From Sympetrum striolatum (lineage: Eukaryota > Arthropoda > Insecta > Odonata > Libellulidae), in the NCBI GenBank assembly GCA_947579665.1, contig OX388345.1:28921849-28985848 (forward strand): a stretch of DNA of 64,000 bases, in the 5' to 3' direction. This document shows, one piece after another, positions 1-10,886 of this stretch (the first letter of the stretch is position 1; every line of letters starts with the position of its first letter). Both the position numbers and the translations under genes were made by a program. The notes under the pieces were generated by a model. That model saw only the letters and a program-made list of their open reading frames with translations, searched no databases and was not told the DNA's origin.

Positions 1-2201
1 AATACATTTAAGTAATACAAACATCAATTAATGAATAAGGAGTGGGTAAACAGATGCTCCTCTTTCTACTCAATTTGCAAAAACTAAACACTACATTAAA
101 AATGAAATGCGTTTCGAATATGTAACGAACATGAAAATTAAACATCCAAAACTGCGTGTGAAGCAAAAAACCACTGTAAAAGAGCGAAATAACGCAGTGC
201 AGCAAATTAAATGGTCAATGGCTACGTCGAGGCGATCATTTTTTTCCGACTCCCTGTTGCACGTCAACTGCAATCACGTCTTTCAGGTTGACCTCACCTT
301 TCCCGTGACATTTTTCCTTCATTTACAGTATCTGCGTTTGTATTTAGTCGGCTAAAAGGGAATACGTTCTTCAGTCGGGTGACTGGTAAATAATATTTTT
401 ATTGTAGTCTCATTTCTGTTTGTTTATATTATAGAGATAATTTATAGCTACAGATGGCACAATTTATGTCGAAAAATTATTTATATTGAAAATCACGCAG
501 TTTTTTTATTCTGCAATTTCTTTCATGAAGTCACGACCTCGAATATCGATTTCACAATTTATGTTTGTTGAACTTACATTTTCCAAATCCTTGTCGTGTT
601 TGTGACTCGCTGTCATTTTTCATTTCTAAACCATGAACCACTTCTGTTTCCTTTGGTAGATTGTACTTGTATAGTTCTCTTTTAGTTAATATATTCAATG
701 GATACATTATGCATTTGATATTTTAAGTTTCTAAATTACGCAAACATAACTTGAACATGTTTTGTTAAATATGAAATGATAATATATAATAGGTTTTGTT
801 AACGTATTTTTTTTGTATTTTCGACACCTATTCAAGTCGTTTTATTTCCACTGTTGTGGGCCATTTTTTATACTTGGAAGGTTTCTTTTTATCACTAAAA
901 TTACATAGTCTTAGATTTGAATGAAAGAGCGAGGACAATTTTTAAAATTCCAACTACAACTGGCTTGAGAAATGTTTCCTAAGAGGACAGCAAGTATTTA
1001 TCCAATTACCAGTACACGTTTTTAAAAATTAATATTAAATACAATGGAAGGATACAGAAATAATTATTGAATAATATAAAGCTAAACGAAGATGAAAAAG
1101 TTAGGAATTAGAGCAAGTCATAATGAGAGCCGTAAATAAAATAACTTGTACAAAGGTGTGTCATAAGAAAATTATTTGAGTATTTTCATTAGGAAGAAGC
1201 AGCTAGAGAAATACAGCATCTGAGGAAAACTTGAAAAGATAGACCATAATGAAAGTCTGGCTGCAGAGAGCGAAAAAAAAGGAAATCCTAGGGATTCTGC
1301 GATGAAAAAGAGGATCCATTATGTAGGAATCCGAGGAAATAAGGGATTCTTTGAGTAAACCAAAACTAATTTCTTTTGCAAATATGATGAATTATTAGTC
1401 CATGCCCCTCAGGGTTATCGCGAAGAAGACGTTCTCTTTGTTAGAAAGAGGGGTTCCTCAGGCAAAGCAGTTAAAACAAAGATGAACAGCGAACACGGTT
1501 GATGAAAGGGTGTTTATTTTGTTTATAAAACCGTTGCTATGACTGCTGATGGCCATTTCCCTTTTTTACACCAACAAAAATCGTGGGCGACCTCTTTTGC
1601 ATTCTGCGATGCAAAACTAGGGCATTCTCATTCGAGTGATTCATTGCCCACTCGTGCTTCCGCTGATTCGTGAATCGGATGAAGGCTACGCATATTTGCA
1701 AACGATCTCAAATCGCAGCCCGAGTGAATTCTTCCGCCCGTTTAACTACATGTTATTATTCTCTTATTTATTTATTTAATTTACCATTGGAAGTATTTAC
1801 ATTGCGTTCGTTAAACTTCCAGTTAAACGACTCCTCCTGAATATAAATATGTCTCATAAGCTACGTGTGGAATTGCAAGAATCACAATGAAGCATTTACT
1901 TAGGCACACATAGGTAAGTGACTGAAATCTGAAAGAAAAATAGAACTGAAAAAATATCGACGTTTATCGGTGGCTTATCCTTGCCTAGAGGAACTATGAT
2001 ATTGATAATATCCTCCTCCTCTTTCACTTCGACCATATTTTGAGAAATGGATTTGTTTTCTGTTCTCTTTTACTGCAGGATGGATTTTATAGATAAATGT
2101 TATCTCTCCCTCTTTCGTTGATATCGACGCAGAAAAAAACAAAATGAGGGAAATTGCACTCCAACTTATACTAACCATGGTCGTTTCTTTCTTTTAATCC
2201 T
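1..2201. other. AT-rich non-coding stretch, nothing recognised
   Basis: Stops are frequent in all frames and no protein, RNA gene or repeat was recognised. A modestly CpG-richer patch lies at about 1540-1745. Given the receptor exon at 28292, this is plausibly intron or intergenic DNA. Confidence 0.5.
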
Positions 2202-2264
2202 CTGTTATAGTAAAATTTTACCCTCCTGGAGTTTTTGTATGTAAATAATTACCACAAAGTTGCC
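2202..2264. repeat. Dispersed repeat A, copy 1
   Basis: About 60 bp that recurs at 18391-18451 in the same orientation. Shared blocks include TTTACCCTC, TGGAGT and a terminal ATTACCACAAAGTT. Family unknown; the ends were set only by where similarity fades. Confidence 0.5.
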
Positions 2265-2366
2265 TCACTTTGTAGCTTATCAACGTAGTTCATGGCTACG
2301 GTTTTATTTATTTATATTTTTGCCGCTGCTTGGCTGTTGTCAGATGGCAGCCCCAATCATTGTCTA

Positions 2367-2413
2367 CAACAAAACACAAATACACAAACAAACACACAAA
2401 CAAACACAAAAAA
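2367..2413. repeat. Simple repeat of CAAACA/CACAAA type
   Basis: A short A/C-only tract made of irregular ACAAACA and CACAAA units. It is low-complexity DNA with no coding value. Confidence 0.7.
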
Positions 2414-2684
2414 GAGCCCTAATTCATGCAGCATGCCCTTGGTATACAACCCAGATATCTCATAAATACGGTACTACATAGTATTCATCGTTACTTTGAT
2501 AAGCCATATTTCATTTTGTCAAATTGTCAATCATGACACTTACTAAAAAACTGACAGGAACTTCAGATTCATTCCACTATTTCACAATCAACTCCAGTTA
2601 TTGTATCTAAATTCCATTTTGTTTTTCGGTTAGGGTTTAAAGTCCTCTTCAAGCAATATGTTTTCAACTCTTCAACTTCTCGAT

Positions 2685-3085
2685 TTACTGAAGAAACAAT
2701 GGCGATATCACGGCTTTGTTTCTTCGGCTTAAATTTCTGTTTGTGAACTAATTTATCGATCGAATCCATGAATGCCTCTGAGCTATAATGTAAAACAAAG
2801 TATTCAGATTGTTCACTGTATTGCATGTTATGGGAAGTGTTATTCATGTCGTGCTCTGCGTTCACGTGGACTTTTTATGCTTACTAAAGAAAACATGGCG
2901 TTACCCGTCCATTTTTCATTGGCTTTAACTTATGACTATAATCTAATGTATCGATTGAATTCATGAACTTCACCGAGGCATAACAGAAAATAAAATATTC
3001 ACGTTGTTCGCTGTGATGCATGATATAGAAATTGTTATTCATATCGTGCTTGCCGTGAGCTCACGTGAACCATTCATGCTCGTAA
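2685..3085. repeat. Old two-copy tandem duplication, period about 196 bp
   Basis: Two diverged head-to-tail copies. Matching landmarks are ATGGCG at 2699 and 2895, CTAAT.TATCGAT at 2748 and 2943, and TGTTATTCAT.TCGTGCT near the end of each unit. By eye they are about three-quarters identical. The junction reads TTTACTGAAGAAAC in copy 1 and CTTACTAAAGAAAA in copy 2. No reading frame survives across it. Confidence 0.7.
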
Positions 3086-4660
3086 CATATTAGTGCTGTA
3101 GGGAAAGCAAATGCAAACTAACTCACTCCTCATCTTCCTCATTCCCTTTCCAAATGTTGGAGTGGGTTAGGGATACAAAGACTCTTGAAGCAGATAAATT
3201 ATATTAATTGTTTTTCCACTAATATTAATTCGCCCGTATGCTTTTGTCGCTGCGATTTGTTCTTCCTTTATACATCACGAATTTCAATGTAACGTATACA
3301 GATAGGCTGTTTCTGGAGCGTTATGAATGAATAAAGTTTTCATTACGACTCAAAATGAGCGAATTAAAGGATTAATGGCATTTCGGAAGCGGCAATAAGT
3401 GCGGAGCGCCCAATGCGATGGATCGATGCAAATTTCGGTGCGAATGAGAAAAAATGGCGGACTCGGACCGTAAATCAACGGTCAAATGGCATCGCAATCG
3501 CTCATCCGATTTTCTCTTGATCTTTGGGGATCATTCGATTCAAAACAGGTTTCGCGTCACGATTCGGGACATTTACGTCAAATATTACGAGCGATTTCGT
3601 TTTGATGGATTCGGTTATAAACATCGGCCTGGAAACATCGTGAGCTTGCGATTTAACGAACGCTTAGGTGATGCCATATATTGCAAGAAGTAATTTTTTT
3701 TCCATGATTGCATATTCGTATGTTATCATTCGTTAACCTTCACCTAAGACTTGGGAAACATAATGTGCGCTATTTATTCAAACGCAAATTATCGCTCTTT
3801 TTACTCTCCTAGTAGTCACGGGATCAACTTCGCGCAGTTTTATTTCATTTTAAGTTTTGTCTCCTCCATTAAAATACAAGTGATATTAAGTTTCTTGCTT
3901 TAAATAATTATTTTAATCCAGAGAAATAAACTATTTTTTATTAACCAATAAACTCCAGGCTAAAAATGATAACCAGAATTTCGTATAAGCAATCCTATCC
4001 TGATCATGGGGTACGAATTACTCGTAGTTCTTAGCATTAAATTGCGATAATTTTCATTAAATAAACGAATTTTTGGTAAATGATTTAGCTTTGAGATTTT
4101 ACCTAGACTGCAAAAGCTATTGTTAAAGTCGCAAGAAAAAAAAAGCTTTTTGAAGTTTCATTTTATATGCAAAGGTTAAAGCTTCGAGATAAATCAATAT
4201 ACTTACATATAGCCATATTTGAATAAAGACTTTTATTTAATATATATTTGAACCCCAAATCTATTTGTATGGTTCCTGAATTTTTTATTCTTATTTTAAC
4301 GGTAAATTCAAATGCGTATAAAACGTGAGGTGTGGTGGAATTTAGGCCAGCTAGTTCGTAACCTATCTTTAATAAAGAGTTCATTCTCATTGGAAAAGGT
4401 AGACTTTCAGCTCTAAATTAATTAAGTGTCATAGAATAAACGGAATGTTCGTCAAATGTTTTACGTTTACCTGCATTTGCGTTAGGGTTCATCTCGACTA
4501 TCACAGCCATTGTTAAAGTCAACTCAAAGAAGTCTAATTTATCGGTAAAAGTAAAAGGAATGCTTCGTGAGCGAAATCGAGCATACACGTTTCTGTATCT
4601 ATTTAATTACTTAATTCCACATCATAGGCATGCAAAAGCGCACCAATATGAAAGGAACGG
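3086..4660. other. Non-coding stretch with a CpG-rich patch at 3360-3690
   Basis: The 3360-3690 patch is richer in GC and CpG than its surroundings and holds a 79-codon + frame (3454-3693), starting MADSDRKSTVKWHRNRS, which I do not recognise. A frame of this length is expected by chance in CpG-richer DNA with few TA-containing codons. The rest (3700-4660) is AT-rich with nothing recognised. Confidence 0.4.
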
Positions 4661-4673
4661 TGCGCGTGTGGTG

Positions 4674-4930
4674 CATGACGGTGCGGATTTGACTCTGGAA
4701 TCGGCAAATGAGGTGCAAACGTAGTTAGGGAGTACGGCTGCAGAGGGTCTGAGGATAAAGCCCACTAAAGCAAAGGTCTTCGATGGAAATGAGCGGATCG
4801 CAGCATTAAGAGCATTCAGTTGGTGGGTGATTCTGTTTGATTGGATGCAACGGAAGAATAGGTAACTGAATGGTACGTCAATACAGGTAGAGGATATCCA
4901 TACGCGAGTATAGAGCACTCAGTTACTGGA
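4674..4930 (+). pseudogene. LINE reverse transcriptase relic (RTE-like, post-catalytic region)
   Basis: Read in frame from 4674, the translation runs HDGADLTLESANEVQT, stop, LGSTAAEGLRIKPTKAKVF, with further stops downstream. This matches the pattern that follows the catalytic YADD box in RTE-type and related LINEs: a run like ADDLALLAES, a spacer of about 20 residues, then GLRIN..KTKV. The match is by recall of family pattern, not by search. The catalytic box is itself degraded and at least three in-frame stops are present, so this is a dead fragment. No matching 5' or 3' parts were seen next to it. Confidence 0.6.
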
Positions 4931-5173
4931 TATTTGGCTTCATTTCCCAATTATTCGACCACTAGGGTTTGACCGAGTACCGAAAATCGAGTTACGTGTC
5001 CTCCAATGAAAAATGTCTTCACTCGATGTTGGTTGGAGGAGAGCTTAGGAGTTGTAAGTCTGTGACTCGGTAAACGTTTCCCTTCTCCAAAGTATCATTG
5101 GTGAATGAATGAAGAAAGAATAAAACTTGAGCATATGGAATAAAATAAACTATTAATTAATTTTTTTATGTGT
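4931..5173. other. Short non-coding gap
   Basis: It may contain more of the decayed LINE relic, but no frame could be followed. Confidence 0.3.
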
Positions 5174-5756
5174 TTAACCCTTCCTTGACTGTGCCCTGAG
5201 AACTTCCAAAAACAGCTGTGTGGGGTACTCGGGTACCCCAACGCTTTTTTCGCGAATATTACGTTGTTTTTTTGTTTTTCTTTCACTTAACCTTTGATTA
5301 TATTTAGAAATACAGTATTGATTATTTTGTTGAGATTATATTTTATTTTTTTGGGGGTAGCATTAGAGTTTTGGCTATTATATGATGTCAACCCAGGCAT
5401 ACCCAAAAACATCCCTGTAAATGAGATTTGGGATGATAATGTGATATTTAATGCAATAAATAATGAATCAATTGAAAAATCTGTAACAAAGGGTGACTGA
5501 ATTGCTGCAATCACACGACATGACATTGTATATAGAAATCCATGTAAAAGTGGCTGTGCGGGATACTTTGGTACCCCATTCAAAAACTAAAGATTTTTTT
5601 GGCAATGAGTCGGTGTCTTTCAATTTTATAATATAAAAGGAACATTGATGCACGAATAAATGGTATAAGAAAAATATGTGGTTAAAAAAAAACTTTTCTG
5701 TTGAATTTAGCTATTTCGGGGTCCTCAACTACCCCGCTCCGCCAAGGAAGGGTTAA
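5174..5756. mobile_element. piggyBac-type non-autonomous element with TTAA duplication
   Basis: A 575-bp element (5178-5752) sits between two TTAA tetranucleotides (5174-5177 and 5753-5756), the target duplication of the piggyBac superfamily. The left end is CCCTTCCTTGACTG and the right end, read inward, is CCCTTCCTTGGCGG: ten perfect terminal bases, then partial matches. Subterminal GGGGTA...TACCCC dyads lie at 5224-5241, about 5558-5575 and near 5718-5735, as is usual for subterminal repeats of this superfamily. Frames of 68 codons on + and 98 codons on - exist inside but show no transposase features, so it is probably a deletion derivative mobilised in trans. Confidence 0.82.
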
Positions 5757-6699
5757 GATGAAGCTCCTCCAAGTGAGGGCCGAAGGGATTGAAGAAGAAA
5801 TTTGATAGAGCTAAGCTGCTTATTAAATTTATGAAAGGAAATCGATTCACCATAAATTGTTTTAAATTGGTTAAACCATGCATCTCATTCCTGCACGCTG
5901 GCGTTATTTGATGTATAGCATCTTCGGATAGATGTTTCGGTAGAGTATTTCTTACTTCATTGCCAAAACTCATTAAATGCCCTTGCATTTTCTAAATATC
6001 ATTTGCCTAATAAAAATAAATTAATTTTTTAAATTATATAGTTCATATTATATAACATAACCATCAGCAGCCGCCCTGCTTTATTCCAGTTTATATAACT
6101 GCTTATGAAGTACGTGACTTGAAGTATCCTCTTCAGAATCTGCTTGGTTTTGAGGAATGTTTTGGAGATCTTGAGAATGGAGAATCTCAACATTATTAAT
6201 CGATTAGCCGGAAAATTGAAAACCGAAATATTTTGGATTACAGAAGAATGATGTGGTCCACGGATTAATGTGAGAAACACTCCAAATAGGCGACAATAGA
6301 TGTGCAACGAAGCGTGCTTGTGCCCACCTCGCTGTACGTCAGCGTAATTGGGTGTGTCCGGAGAGCCGAAGTGTTAATTGACCGAAGGAGCTGCTGTGTG
6401 ACTAGTATGAGAGGGGGGTGTTTTGCGACACAACCCATGGTATCGAGGCGAGCACCCACGCTAGGATATTTCTAGTACTCCCGACGGTATTTTTGTGATA
6501 GTAACCACCCTAAATTTGAAAATCTCGATGGACGCCGCTGGCTGACCTTTATTTATTTATTAATTATCTTTTCTTTGACGAATATTAATCAGTAGAAAAT
6601 TTCATTATATCTGTGATTTTATTTCTGAATTTTCATTCTCACTTTGGTAAATGTTATAGTTTTCTCTTGTAATTAATAACATTTTTATCTTTCTGTAAA
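5757..6699. other. Non-coding stretch, nothing recognised
   Basis: Mostly AT-rich, with a slightly GC-richer block at 6310-6480. No protein or RNA recognised. The last 150 bp may be the 5' side of the LINE copy that follows. Confidence 0.4.
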
Positions 6700-6997
6700 T
6701 TTATTGATTTATGTGTATGTTCTACGTAATTTTAATATTGTCTATACTTCATTGTTATTTTTACTGTGTTTTCGCGGGTTTTTTTCAACCCCCTTCTCTG
6801 TGTGTGTTTTTCCCGCTACGTGGGTTTTTTCTTTGGCAACCTTCAGTTGCAAAGATTTTTCCCCTACTCTACTCTGCCTTTTTGTTTTAATTTAATTTAT
6901 ACTTGTTCATATTCTGACGACACACGAGGTTAGGTGGAAGAGAGGCCCACTTGGGCCTTACCTCGCCAATAAAGGGTCAAACTAACTAACTAGTTAG
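6700..6997 (+). mobile_element. LINE 3' end, family F2
   Basis: The non-coding tail of a non-LTR retrotransposon. Landmarks in order are GTGTTTTCGCGGG, CCCCCTTCTCTGTG, GTGGGTTTTTTCTTTGGC, GAGGTTAGGTGGAAGAGAGG, a stem-loop GGCCCACTTGGGCC, CTCGCCAATAAAGG, and an AACT tetranucleotide tail at 6978-6994. The same order recurs inverted at 8431-8690 and 41131-41300 and, diverged, at 16679-17020. Several copies ending at the same 3' point are typical of 5'-truncated LINE insertions. The parent ORF is not present. Confidence 0.7.
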
Positions 6998-8430
6998 ATT
7001 TAAAATACATTTTTTTATAAAGACAATGCAAAATTATAATAATATTCATTGGATACAAATTATATTTGCAGATAATGTATTAGGAAGAAGGAAATCTGAC
7101 CCTTAGTTGCACTTAGACAATATCTTGCGGAATGTTAGCAAGTGTGTGAGTAAGTGTTAGTATGTTGTTCGTATTCCATGATGAAAGGAGAGTTTCTCTA
7201 GCTTTCTCTTCTGCATCATTGGAGAAAGTAGGCAAAAGCTACATCCTTAAGTCTTTTAATCGTTTTTTTTTAATTTGATTTAATTTATTAACACACAATT
7301 CAGCAGAATAAGGATATTTTCTTATGAATATCATCATCATTATTATTTTCTCCCTCAAATTGGTGTCGTTCTAAGCTTCGTATGTGTATAAACAGTACAA
7401 ATGTCTTTCTCGGGTGAAATCGGGACTACGAAATTTTTTCTTTCATTTAACCATTCTCTAAAACAAAATACATACCATGAATTCATCTTTTAAATTAGAA
7501 TATAAAATATATGCAGATATTTCAACAAGTATATAAAGGACTAAGGAGAGATAGATGATTCTGTGGAGAACATGATTCTGATATAAAGTGAGAGTGTATT
7601 GAATCGGGAGTTGGTGTATGAAGAGAATTCTAAAAGAGAACAGGAGACCGTGGAAAAAGCTTAGTTGAATGTAATGAATAATATGCCTTAGATATGCATC
7701 TAGGTTTAGGACCTAAAAGGAATGCATGAAAAGATGAATGTAGCTAAAGATGTGTGCAGAGATAAGGGGATAAGGTATTGTGAACAAACGAGCCATATTA
7801 CGTGCTCGGCCCGAAGAGGGAACAGCGAGAGTTATATGTATGTAAATTATTTAACTCACGACTCTAGCAGATTTAATCAGGTTTATTTATTACCATTTTT
7901 ATTCCTTCACTGACAGTTGAATTCCGCCCAAAGGCACAGCGTCGTATTCGCGAATTAGAGAAAGTCTAGTGAAAGGCGGTTTTTGACAATTGCTACGATG
8001 TGTTGGTGATGTATGGCCTTCGACTTTGCGATAGTTGGAGTTGCGAAGCTGATTCATGGCGTATGAATCGAAAAGAGAGAAAGATTCGCTTTCTGATTTT
8101 ATTTATTCAGTATTCGTACTATCACATAGACAACCTGTGGGAGTTTGATTGGTGATTCGAAATATCTCTGTGGTAGATCACTGTCCCTCCATTCTACATG
8201 CAAAACACTCCACCAATGATAAACACTGCACTCCATACAAAAACCTACGGTAAGTGCATTCTCTATAAAAATTTCTTTGTTGCTTCTATTTTATTTTAAA
8301 TCTAATTTATTCTCGTGTTTTTATAATAGAAAAGCGTGTATTATTCTACTGTATACTTACAAATATATGTACACTTATGTTTTTTATCATTTTTTACATT
8401 GATAACACTTATTTCAATGGAAAGGGTGAA
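6998..8430. other. Non-coding stretch between two inverted LINE ends
   Basis: AT-rich. Small frames of about 60 codons exist but carry no recognised motif. No repeat from elsewhere in the window was detected. Confidence 0.4.
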
Positions 8431-8740
8431 GTTAGTTAGTTAGTTAGTTTGACCCTTTATTGGCTAGGTTAGGCCCAGGTGGGCCTCTCTTCCACCTAAC
8501 CTCGTATGTCGATTACATTTAAACTTATTAAAAACTCAACTTATTAAAAAAAATACAAAAAAAGAGTAGGGTGTGGGAAAAAATCTTTGCAGCTGAAGGT
8601 TGACTAAGAAAAAGCCCACGTTGCGGGAAAACACCCACAAAGAAGGGGGGTGAAAAAAATACGCGAAAACACAGTAATAGAAATAAATACAATAATATAC
8701 AAACATAGATATATGAAAAAGTAAAAGCTTAGATATGAAC
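8431..8740 (-). mobile_element. LINE 3' end, family F2, inverted relative to the 6.7-kb copy
   Basis: On the - strand it shows the F2 landmarks in order: TTTTCGCG, a C-rich block, the TTGGCAACC-like segment, GAGGTTAGGTGGAAGAG, the GGCCCACCTGGGCC stem-loop, and an AATAAAGG block. It ends in a (GTTA)n tail at 8431-8449, the complement of the AACT tail of the 6.7-kb copy. Together they form arms of about 260 bp separated by about 1.4 kb. Confidence 0.7.
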
Positions 8741-8934
8741 AATTATCTTAGAAAGTAAATTTAACAAAAGGTATAGAAGACCTAATTGATTTAGTTATAA
8801 TAAAAGTTAAAAGCTATAATAAACTAAATAATCTAATATTCTATAAGCTACATATAGTATAAAGTAAAATATAATTTGTTATATTCTCATAGCTAACTTT
8901 TTCTTAATCGATTTATTTTAATTTTGCGTACCTT
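8741..8934. other. AT-rich gap
   Basis: Possibly the 5' extension of the F2 copy; similarity to the 6.7-kb copy fades here. Confidence 0.3.
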
Positions 8935-9075
8935 TAAACTTTTTCAAGTCCATTTTTCCTTGGCACTTATTTAAATGTAAAGAAAGACATTTTGGGAAGT
9001 GGCTGTTAATGAATTAGGGGTTTAAAATCTCCAAACCCCGTCTTTGTCGGCGTTCCTCGTCTTACTTCCCGATAG
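8935..9075 (+). mobile_element. SINE relic with the GCCGTCTTTGTCGGCG-type module
   Basis: It contains TTCAAGTCCATTTTTCCTTG, the body segment found just after the tRNA-like head of the SINEs at 20151-20252 and 20286-20392. AGGGGTTTAAAATCTCCAA and CCCCGTCTTTGTCGGCGTTC follow, shared with the elements at 40203-40430 and 60961-61197. The tRNA-like head is missing. This copy ties the SINE body and the palindromic module into one family. Confidence 0.6.
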
Positions 9076-9125
9076 TCGGCGGAAGCAATAAATGAGTGGC
9101 GGACTTTTATTATATCCAAACTATC

Positions 9126-9218
9126 TTTCAAATGCGATCCCTTTATCCTCAGGGGTCGTAAGATGCCTATCTTAATTATCCTATCTTACGACTCCTGACG
9201 AAGGCATCGCCTTTGAAA
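9126..9218. repeat. Foldback hairpin, 93 bp
   Basis: The left arm 9126-9164 (starting TTTCAAATGCGAT, ending GTCGTAAGAT) and right arm 9183-9218 (starting ATCTTACGAC, ending ATCGCCTTTGAAA) are reverse complements with a few mismatches; the loop is 18 bp. No target duplication was obvious. It is either a minimal MITE or a hairpin-RNA locus of pre-miRNA size. Confidence 0.7.
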
Positions 9219-9298
9219 AATACTTCTGGTGTGGTGACTATATTTAGGTATTTATGTATCACATATATGTACATTATACATACTAAATACAGTAAGAA

Positions 9299-9480
9299 AA
9301 CACCCCTTGGTGGCTGTTTTCCTGCAGTATATATTTTTTCTTAGGAATCTCTTAAGTGTTTTTGTATCCACAATTATTCTGATTTTTTCTCATAATATCT
9401 TTAATGTAAGTTTTATATAATCTATGACTATAGGTTAAATGGAAGAACAGAAAAGTCTCAATCTCGGCGGAATAAAGACT
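9299..9480 (+). mobile_element. LINE 3' end, family F1
   Basis: F1 landmarks in order: ACACCCCTTGGTGG, TTTTCCTGCAGT, TTTTTTCTTAGGAATCTCTT, TGTATCCACAATT, GGTTAAATGGAAGAACAG, AAAGTCTCAATCTCGGCGG, AATAAAGACTTATTATTA. The same order occurs at 18735, 29548, 31817, 52095 and 55682. A 5'-truncated copy with no coding part. Confidence 0.7.
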
Positions 9481-9829
9481 TATTATTACTGTTGTTAATT
9501 TTTGAGACGACGAATGAAACTATGGCTCCCAAGGAAGGCATTACTAAACATAGTTATTCAGAGGCATGAAGAAAAACTTGGTTATGTTCACGCAGTACCA
9601 AGTTTTTCTTCATCTTTCATAATTTATTTCCACGAATTCCGGCCTAATAATTTAGAATCAATTAGGAATTGAGGTTAGGAACGGATCCAAAAACTTCCCC
9701 GAAGAAGGTAAATTCTCATTGACTAAAATTTGGAAGGAAGCTTCTTCAATAATCAATTAACGTCCATTTTTCGTATTTAAGAACTAGTTTAAGGTCCCAC
9801 TTCATGTCATTTCAATGCTACATATAATT
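9481..9829. other. Non-coding, nothing recognised
   Basis: Contains a short imperfect dyad around 9572-9612 built on AGAAAAACTTGGT and ACCAAGTTTTTCT. No other structure seen. Confidence 0.35.
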
Positions 9830-9956
9830 ACCTACACCATATTAATTGTTTACCTATTCTGTCCTCTTATGTACTTGGGTGCTGTTATTAATTTAATTTA
9901 GCATATATAATATAGGACTCCCGTATATGCGAAATAAAGTATTATCATTATTAATG
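9830..9956 (+). mobile_element. LINE-type 3' end, family F7
   Basis: A stem-loop at 9901-9930 (GCATATA pairing with TATATGC) is followed directly by GAAATAAAG and a TTATCATTATTA tail. The architecture matches the other LINE 3' ends in this window, but the sequence differs. The 5' limit is a guess. Confidence 0.5.
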
Positions 9957-10358
9957 AATGATATCTCAGATCTTATTGTTACTGACGTAGCAACAATACC
10001 GAACAGCAACAACAAAGTTTAATTTTATTTTCAAACGAAATTTTCCATAATTTGTCATTTTCTTACAGTAAACTTTTCCTTTTTTTAATTCTGCTTACCC
10101 ATGATGATGGATTCCAACGTTGAATTGGCGCCAATACTAGTCAACGGAGTGCTCGACAATTACAAATAATTAAAAAATCATAATAGATTCAAGTATATAC
10201 AAGTTGAATAATATTAATTACAGCAAAATGAATCCAATTCATATGATCCCCTTTACGGCAATTCCACTCTTTACATTTGAAAACCATTTATTTATGTCCA
10301 CCGTAATCAATGCTAAACTCGATTGTCGTTTTCGTTGACAACTAACTGTAGTAAAATG
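9957..10358. other. Non-coding, nothing recognised
   Basis: AT-rich sequence without a long frame or recognised repeat. Confidence 0.4.
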
Positions 10359-10886
10359 TTATGCCAATATTGCAAATCGTACAATATTCGCTAGTATGTA
10401 TCCCCAGTTGTTACAGGAATAACCCATGTGACCTTTGGAGAACCAACCGTGATTGGAAGCTATTATGAGCGTGAGAAAAACACGGAGCGAAGCATCGGCA
10501 TATCGCGTGAACATCTCACCGCGGGATGTAGAAGCGGCCCACGCACAACGCCGGGAAAAAGGGAAACATCGAATTTGATTAGCGGTGAATTGTGACCGCG
10601 ATAAATAACGCGGGAATACGCAAATGAGATGCTTTCGCGACAATGAGTCGGAAGACGCGGCGGAAGGATGGTGTCCACGCTTTCGTGTTTCCCAAAAATG
10701 ATTCGACGGCCGGAAATGATTGGAAACACAGCACTTCGTCCGGAACATTCTCGAAATATTTGCGGAATCCCGAAGTTGGAGTTTGCTCACATCTGCTTCA
10801 GTGAAAGCTTCGAATTTGGCTAATGATTCGGAGAAAGTATTAGCCTTCATTTCCTTCCGAAACATCTTGATTAACCCCCACCCCAA
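10359..10886 (-). other. 175-codon open frame in a CpG-rich patch, unassigned
   Basis: The longest open frame in the window, beginning MGWGLIKMFRKEMKANTFSE. I recognise no domain, signal peptide or transmembrane pattern. It coincides with a patch (about 10440-10890) much richer in CpG than its surroundings, which lowers the chance of stops, and a second - frame of 88 codons overlaps it. Both facts favour a chance frame over a gene. An unrecognised exon cannot be excluded. Confidence 0.2.

Noticed and set aside
5287..5583. 98-codon - frame inside the 5.2-kb element as a transposase remnant
   Set aside because: No catalytic aspartate context or C-terminal cysteine-rich pattern of piggyBac transposases; it also overlaps a 68-codon + frame.
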